Assembly: GCA_965242485.1 (NCBI GenBank)
Contig: CBDESM010000003.1
Coordinates: forward strand, 1,550,001-1,614,000
Length of the DNA stretch: 64,000 bases
Direction of reading: 5' to 3'
From: CBDESM01 sp965242485
Lineage (GTDB): Bacteria > Chloroflexota > Dehalococcoidia > Bin125
In this document: piece after piece, positions 59,351 to 64,000 of the stretch
Numbering within the stretch: position 1 is the first letter of the stretch
Layout: every line of letters begins with the position of its first letter
Program-made: the position numbers and the translations under genes
The notes under the pieces: generated by a model
Told to the model about the DNA's origin: nothing
What the model saw: the letters and a program-made list of their open reading frames with translations, nothing else
Databases searched by the model: none

Positions 59351-62004
59351 CGATCCTCGTCCTCAACGGCAGCACGCTGGTTGCGCTTCACCAAATGATC
59401 ACGGATTGCCTCGCGGGTATGGAGTCGCTCGGTGCTATCTCCTTTGCGGGCATAGAATTCTGATTTGCCCTTCACGATCCAGTTTGCCCCGGATTCGGGG
59501 CCCGGATCACAGCTGACGATCAACAGGGTTTTACCACGGATAGTCACTGTTTCCCAAACAACAAGCGTCACGATGTCAAAATCTTCCAAAGGGTTGCCTG
59601 AATGAATATTCTGCAGATTACTGTGAAGGATCTGATTCGCGCTATCAATCTTCTTATCGATAGTATCACCTGCCAAACCTTGATCTGCTTCAAGGCCGAC
59701 CACATCTCGGTTGCTGTCTTCAATGCCGATGATCAGCCGACCTCCATCTGTGTTGAGAAAACCGACGACTGTGCGAATCGCCTCGCGAGTCATTTCACGT
59801 GTATCGTCAGCTGATTCATCTCCTTTCAAGACCGCTTTGAATTCTAGCGTTTGCGATTCTGATTCTCCAATCAGTGCCTCAAGCCACTGGTCGCGGTGTT
59901 CGGCAGTGATATGGTGGTTGTCATAGTCAATGCTGGTTACACGAATCGGGATAGTTTCTCCGATCCGATCGCGACGGGATCTGCTGGGCTTGTCAGATTC
60001 GGGGATATGTTCAGGAGAGATTATGGCCAGCAGCCCAGAACCGAGGTCAACTTGGGCTGCCCTTGAGCTGACCGTGCGCAGTTCTGCATTGACCTCGCTA
60101 CCAACTTCAAACTTTGCCACGAGATCCTGCCAGCGAGCATCAAAATCCTTTAGCGAGACGATTGCGGAACCTCCCTCGGGGTCAACAGATTCGATGACGA
60201 CACCAAGAGGGTGGTTGGCCTTGAAAGACATAAACTCGGCTGCATCAGCCGGGCTAAATTCTTCTTCCCGAATATATCCTGTGATCGGACCAAGATCGAC
60301 CGCGACACGTTGTTCATCATCTGGCATCGCAGCCTCAGGGATGACCACAGCATTAGACACGAGCACCCCATCTGCGAATTGTGCGACATAGTCTTTCCAA
60401 TCGCCTATAGCACGGCGATGCGATAACCGGTTGGCCAAGCCATCATCACCGATATCAAGTACGACGACATCGATCTCCGAATTGGATTCGAAACGAAATT
60501 GCCGTTCAACAAAGCAATCTAGCTCATGATTAGGAATGAAAACATTCGTACTCGCAACAAGGACGTTGATGCCACCGATTCGGCTACCTCGCACTACAGC
60601 TTTGATCGTCGCGCCCACGGCGTGGGCCTTGAGCTCGGCTGCTCGTGATTGATTGCTGAGAATAATCATGCGACTCTCACGGTCGATCTGCCAGACGAAC
60701 AGGTTCTGCACAATGTCCCTGGTTTTGTAGAGGTCCGTTGCCATTTCACCTGTTGGCACCGGCCATTCGCCTGCGGGGACAACGCCGATCACACCATTGA
60801 TGTCTACCCAGAGCGAATTGGGTAGCACATCCGTGGCTGTGCCTGAGACGCCGACACCGACATAGAGCTTATCAAGCGTGTCAAGGTAGCCAGGCATGTT
60901 GCGACGGATGGAGAGTCCGAGATGACGAGAGTCCCGGTCGATCCACCAGACGAACAGGCCCTGCACTGTGTCGCCTGTCTTGTAGAGGTCTGTGGCCATC
61001 TCGCCGGTTGGCAGTGGCCATTCTCCTGTAGGGACGGCACCAATCACGCCATCAATGTCTAGCCAGAGCGTGTCGGGCAACACTGCCATGGCGGTGCCGG
61101 AAACGATGTCGCCGACATGGTACTTGTCAAACGCATCAAGGTAGCCAGGTACATTGCGACGGATAGAGAGTCTAAGTTCCCGAGAGTTGCGGTCGGTCTG
61201 CCAGACAAACAAGTCCTGCACTGTATCACCTGTTTTGTAGAGATCTGTAGCCATCTCACCGGTTGGCAGCGGCCATTCTGCTATAGGAACGAAGCTGATT
61301 ACGCCATTGACGTCCAACCAGAGCTCGTCAGGTAGCACTGTTGTGGCGGTGCCGGAGACGACGTCGCCGACGCGGTGCTTGTCAAGTACATCAAGGTAGC
61401 CGGGCGCATTGCGACGGATAGAGAGTCCGAGTTCCCGAGAGTTGCGGTCGATCCGCCAGACGAACAGGTCCTGCACAGTGTCACCGGCCTCGTAGAGGTC
61501 GGTTGCCATTTCGCCTGTAGGCAGCGGCCATTCGGCTGTGGGGACAAAGCCGATCACGCCATCAATGTCCAGCCAGAGCGTACTTGGCAGCACCGCCATG
61601 ACGGTGCCGGAGACGACATTGCCGACACGGTGCTTGTCAAACGCATTGAGGTAACCGGGCGCATTGCGGCGAATGGAGAGTCCGAGATGGCGCTCCTCAC
61701 GGTCGATCCGCCAGACGAACAGGTCCTGTACAGTGTCACCGGCCTTGTAGAGGTCGGTTGCCATTTCGCCTGTAGGCAGCGGCCATTCGGCTGTGGGGAC
61801 AAAGCCGATCACGCCATTGATGTCCACCCAGAGCTCGTCAGGCAGCACCTCAGTGACAAGGCCAGTGACGTTGTCGCCGACATGGAGTTGCCCGAGCCGA
61901 TCGTTGGTTATCGGGGAGGGAGGGCGAGCAGTCATTCCCCTATCACGTGATGGGCGCGGCAACTTCTGGGGCGGCTTCCGGCGGGACTTCTTGGGCTTGG
62001 GCAT
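59347..62004 (-). CDS. S1-repeat protein fused to a Schlafen AlbA_2 domain
   Basis: This 885-residue protein has a basic N-terminus (1-40), five nearly identical 85-residue S1-like units (about 42-466; each VGxxVSGTxxxVLPxxLWxDxNGVIxxVPxAEWPLPTGEMATDLYK..., DTVQDLFVWxIDR...LSIRRNxPGYL), about three more divergent S1-like units (470-717), then a Schlafen AlbA_2 domain (about 723-870; SESQTLEFKAVLKGD..., TVVGFLNTDGGRLIIGIEDSNRDVVGLE). AlbA_2 domains occur in nucleic-acid-binding and phage-defence-linked proteins; S1 units bind RNA. GC is much lower than neighbours. It is tail-to-tail with mcm and head-to-head with the epimerase-like gene, splitting a metabolic pair. Function not known. Confidence 0.8.
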   Translation of the reverse strand: MPKPKKSRRKPPQKLPRPSRDRGMTARPPSPITNDRLGQLHVGDNVTGLVTEVLPDELWVDINGVIGFVPTAEWPLPTGEMATDLYKAGDTVQDLFVWRIDREERHLGLSIRRNAPGYLNAFDKHRVGNVVSGTVMAVLPSTLWLDIDGVIGFVPTAEWPLPTGEMATDLYEAGDTVQDLFVWRIDRNSRELGLSIRRNAPGYLDVLDKHRVGDVVSGTATTVLPDELWLDVNGVISFVPIAEWPLPTGEMATDLYKTGDTVQDLFVWQTDRNSRELRLSIRRNVPGYLDAFDKYHVGDIVSGTAMAVLPDTLWLDIDGVIGAVPTGEWPLPTGEMATDLYKTGDTVQGLFVWWIDRDSRHLGLSIRRNMPGYLDTLDKLYVGVGVSGTATDVLPNSLWVDINGVIGVVPAGEWPVPTGEMATDLYKTRDIVQNLFVWQIDRESRMIILSNQSRAAELKAHAVGATIKAVVRGSRIGGINVLVASTNVFIPNHELDCFVERQFRFESNSEIDVVVLDIGDDGLANRLSHRRAIGDWKDYVAQFADGVLVSNAVVIPEAAMPDDEQRVAVDLGPITGYIREEEFSPADAAEFMSFKANHPLGVVIESVDPEGGSAIVSLKDFDARWQDLVAKFEVGSEVNAELRTVSSRAAQVDLGSGLLAIISPEHIPESDKPSRSRRDRIGETIPIRVTSIDYDNHHITAEHRDQWLEALIGESESQTLEFKAVLKGDESADDTREMTREAIRTVVGFLNTDGGRLIIGIEDSNRDVVGLEADQGLAGDTIDKKIDSANQILHSNLQNIHSGNPLEDFDIVTLVVWETVTIRGKTLLIVSCDPGPESGANWIVKGKSEFYARKGDSTERLHTREAIRDHLVKRNQRAAVEDEDR
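60610..61884 (-). repeat. five tandem 255-bp repeats encoding S1-like units
   Basis: Five head-to-tail 255-bp units (85 codons) lie inside the S1/Schlafen gene, for instance the GGTGCTTGTC segment recurs at 61371 and 61626. The DNA identity is high enough that the units must be recently amplified or homogenised. They encode amino acids about 42-466 of the protein. Confidence 0.85.
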
Positions 62005-62058
62005 GGTGGGGAGTTTAGGGCATGTCGTAGACTGCGCTGCCGTAGAGGAGGGTCGGTC

Positions 62059-62877
62059 ATGGCATTGACGCGGATTCATCACATTGGGGTGGCGGTGCGG
62101 GATGCGGATGCTGCCGCGGCTGTTTGGGCTGAGGCGTTCGGGCTTTCTGTGGCGCTGGATGCGGAGCTGGAGGAGCAAGGGGTGCGGGGGGTGATCTTGC
62201 CGTTGGACAACTGCGAGATCGAGCTGCTGCAGCCGACGCGGGAGGGGACGGGGATCGCGAAGTACTTGGAGGCGAACGGGGAGGGGTTCCATCACGTCTG
62301 CTTCGAGTCGACCGATGTGGCGGGGGATTTGCGGGCGGCGGCGGACTCGGGGATGCAGATGATCGACCGGGAGCCGCGGGTGGGGCTGACGGGGATGATC
62401 GGGTTCATCCATCCGCGCGAGAATCACGGGGTGCTGGTCGAGTACGCGCAGCCGCCGGAGGATGCGCCGCGGCACGGCGGGCCGGCGGGGGACGACGCGG
62501 CGCACGCGCTGCACCACATGACCGTCGCGGTGCACGACGTGGCGGCCGTGGCGGCTGAGTTCGCGGGCAAGTTCGGGTTCGAGGGGCGGGAGCCGTTCGA
62601 GAACGCGGGGCTGGGGATCGCGGGGCAGTTCACGGATTTGGGGCCGACGGCGATCGAGCTGATCACGGGGCTGCCAGGAGCGGCGGAGGGGCCGTTGCAG
62701 AAGCGGCTGGCGAATCAGGGCGAGGGGATGTTCATGATGGCGCTGACGGTGCGCGACGCGGAGGCGGCGGTGGCGCGGCTGCGCGGGCACGGGATGACCG
62801 TGACGGACGCGGGCGCGGGCGCCTTCATCTCCCCCCGCGGCACGTTCGGCGCGCGGGTGCGGCTCTCTGAGGCCTGA
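62059..62877 (+). CDS. VOC-family protein, methylmalonyl-CoA-epimerase-like
   Basis: This 272-residue protein contains two VOC (glyoxalase-fold) domains. The first (about 1-130; RIHHIGVAVRDADAAAAVWAEAFGL..., LDNCEIELLQPTREGTGIAKYLEANGEGFHHVCFE) matches methylmalonyl-CoA epimerase with metal ligands HHI, E, HHV and E. The second (about 149-268) is more divergent. Close to the mutase gene, this fits racemisation of methylmalonyl-CoA. It is divergent from the S1/Schlafen gene, 54 bases away. Confidence 0.8.
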   Translation: MALTRIHHIGVAVRDADAAAAVWAEAFGLSVALDAELEEQGVRGVILPLDNCEIELLQPTREGTGIAKYLEANGEGFHHVCFESTDVAGDLRAAADSGMQMIDREPRVGLTGMIGFIHPRENHGVLVEYAQPPEDAPRHGGPAGDDAAHALHHMTVAVHDVAAVAAEFAGKFGFEGREPFENAGLGIAGQFTDLGPTAIELITGLPGAAEGPLQKRLANQGEGMFMMALTVRDAEAAVARLRGHGMTVTDAGAGAFISPRGTFGARVRLSEA

Positions 62878-62906
62878 GGCATAATCCGAGGCATGGGAGG
62901 GATCAG

Positions 62907-64000
62907 ATGATCGACTTGTCTATTGGCGCCCGGGCGTTGTCGGCGCTGAAGATCCGCAGGCCGGTTCGGCTGTGGGCAGCAGTTCTCGCGGGTTTGGCGG
63001 CGCTGTTGCTGCTCGGCGGCACGGCGCTGGGGCAGGAGGCCGCGGGCGGCGAGACGGGGCGGCCGGAGGTGCTCCAGTTCTCGGCGGAGATCAGCGACCT
63101 CAACTCGCTGATCGCTTGGGTCACGGTGAGTTTGAGCGATGAGGCGCGGGTGCAGATCGAGTACCGCAACGGGGGCGCGGGGCGCTTCCGGACGCGGCTG
63201 AGCGAGCCGGCGGTGCACCATTACCTGCCGGTCGTGCGGCTGCGGGCGGAGACGACGTATGAGTACGTCATCGGCGTGGAAGGGGCCGACGGGGAGATCG
63301 CGTTCGATGCGGACGATGCGGGGGAGTTCACGACCAGGCCGTTGCCGGAGATCATGCGGAGATTTTCGAACCGGTCGAGCGGACTCAGCACGCAGGATCT
63401 GATCTTGGGCGATTTTCTCCAAGCCTACCTCGTGTTCTGGGACGATGAAGGGCAAGTCGTTTGGTACCACGCGGTGCCCGAACGCCGGACGCCGTTGATC
63501 GCGGCGATCAAGCAGCGGCCGAACGGGAACCTGCTCTGGGAGGCTTGGGCCTGCTGTCTGCGGGAAGTTTCGCCGACGGCGGAGCAGGTGAACGAGTTCC
63601 ATTTCGGCGACGATAAAATCGCCCTGCACCATGATTTCTGGGAGCTCGAGGATGGGCGCATCCTCTCGATCGCGGAGAAATACGTGCCGCGCGAGGATCC
63701 CGGCAACCTCGGCGAGCCGCCTTCGAATCGGGCCCCGCCGAATCCGTCCGACCGGATCCCTCCGGAAGGCTCCTTTTTCATCGTGGCCGACGTGTTGGCC
63801 GCGTGGGATACGGCCACTGGGGAGTCGGAAACAGTTTGGGATGCGCTGGACTTTTTCGACGTGGACATCCGTGCGCGCAACCAGGACCCGCTGGTGGCTT
63901 GGTCGGGCGACAAATACCGGGTGACGCACGCGAATTCCATCCAGATGCGGCCGCGCGGCAACGTGATCATGTCGATGCGGACGCGGAGCCAAGTCATTTC
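62907..64000 (+). CDS. arylsulfotransferase-like secreted protein (3' end cut by window)
   Basis: The open frame of 364 codons runs off the right edge. It starts with a signal peptide (about 20-42, ending near GTALGQEAAGG), a fibronectin-III-like domain (about 45-145) and then an ASST-like beta-propeller: GDFLQAYLVFWDDEGQVVWYH, ALHHDFWELEDGRILSIAEKY, and VTHANSIQMRPRGNVIMSMRTRSQV. ASST enzymes move sulfate groups between aryl compounds; the conserved His are partly visible. Substrate unknown. Confidence 0.8.
   Translation, partial: MIDLSIGARALSALKIRRPVRLWAAVLAGLAALLLLGGTALGQEAAGGETGRPEVLQFSAEISDLNSLIAWVTVSLSDEARVQIEYRNGGAGRFRTRLSEPAVHHYLPVVRLRAETTYEYVIGVEGADGEIAFDADDAGEFTTRPLPEIMRRFSNRSSGLSTQDLILGDFLQAYLVFWDDEGQVVWYHAVPERRTPLIAAIKQRPNGNLLWEAWACCLREVSPTAEQVNEFHFGDDKIALHHDFWELEDGRILSIAEKYVPREDPGNLGEPPSNRAPPNPSDRIPPEGSFFIVADVLAAWDTATGESETVWDALDFFDVDIRARNQDPLVAWSGDKYRVTHANSIQMRPRGNVIMSMRTRSQVI

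Noticed and set aside
60150..60426. Small frames in the S1/Schlafen gene on either strand
   Set aside because: They lie inside the well-supported large frame and have no motif of their own.

Overview
The window is 64 kb of high-GC bacterial chromosome. The gene content suggests Chloroflexota, perhaps class Dehalococcoidia. This placement is an inference from the mix of short EF-Ts, paired thymidylate-kinase-like genes, DUF35/thiolase pair, Ldh and amidohydrolase enzymes and a FAD/Fe-S oxidase; no rRNA is present to confirm it. Most of the window is core metabolism and information processing. It is interrupted by short accessory islets whose base composition or repeats differ from their surroundings.

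Layout, left to right. (1) 1-2.5 kb: the AT-richer tail of an unknown gene, then an orphan phage-portal-like gene with a small zinc-ribbon gene. (2) 2.6-11.1 kb, minus strand: an amidohydrolase, then the classic run rpsB-tsf-pyrH-frr-uppS-cdsA-dxr-rseP linking translation and isoprenoid/lipid synthesis. The RseP-type protease carries two LysM-like modules. (3) 11.2-17.9 kb: an FmdB-type zinc ribbon and dtd, then nadC-nadB-nadA with the NAD regulator nrtR and a perfect palindromic operator between nrtR and nadA, then miaB and tRNA-Ser. (4) 17.9-26.5 kb: an alpha/beta hydrolase, a HARE-HTH protein, a GNAT enzyme, sucCD, a probable selenoprotein of the GrdB family (in-frame TGA followed by a SECIS-like hairpin), membrane and Ig-like proteins, and an Ldh-family dehydrogenase. 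(5) 27.0-29.8 kb: a DUF35/thiolase-fold pair and two paralogous proteins built of 11-residue repeats. (6) 29.8-38.2 kb: a thiamine cluster headed by a TPP riboswitch: thiD, thiE, thiO, thiS, thiG, tenA, a ThiY-like lipoprotein, an ABC transporter and a TenI-like gene. It is interrupted between thiY and the ATPase by a decayed toxin-antitoxin-like cassette. (7) 38.2-44.4 kb: a FAD/Fe-S oxidase; four tandem degenerate copies of part of a tRNA-Phe gene next to the intact tRNA-Phe; a BrnT-like toxin gene with three tandem Cys-motif partner genes; two thymidylate-kinase-like genes. (8) 44.5-54.9 kb: tRNA-Ala, rimM-khpA-rpsP-ffh, gap, two unknown genes, eno, a Xer recombinase, uvrC and a tRNA cluster (Arg-Leu-Val-Met). 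(9) 55-64 kb: YqgE, a TlpA-like protein, tRNA-Val, a small S1-like protein, methylmalonyl-CoA mutase large subunit, a large S1-repeat/Schlafen fusion, a methylmalonyl-CoA-epimerase-like VOC protein, and a truncated arylsulfotransferase-like gene at the right edge.

The strongest candidates for undescribed biology are: the S1-repeat/Schlafen AlbA_2 fusion lodged between the mutase and epimerase genes; the BrnT-like gene with three CxCP...RDHxPxC partner genes (and its relic inside the thiamine operon); the tRNA-Phe-derived repeat array beside it; and the predicted selenoprotein. All family calls come from reading motifs by eye. No database search, structure prediction or alignment program was run.
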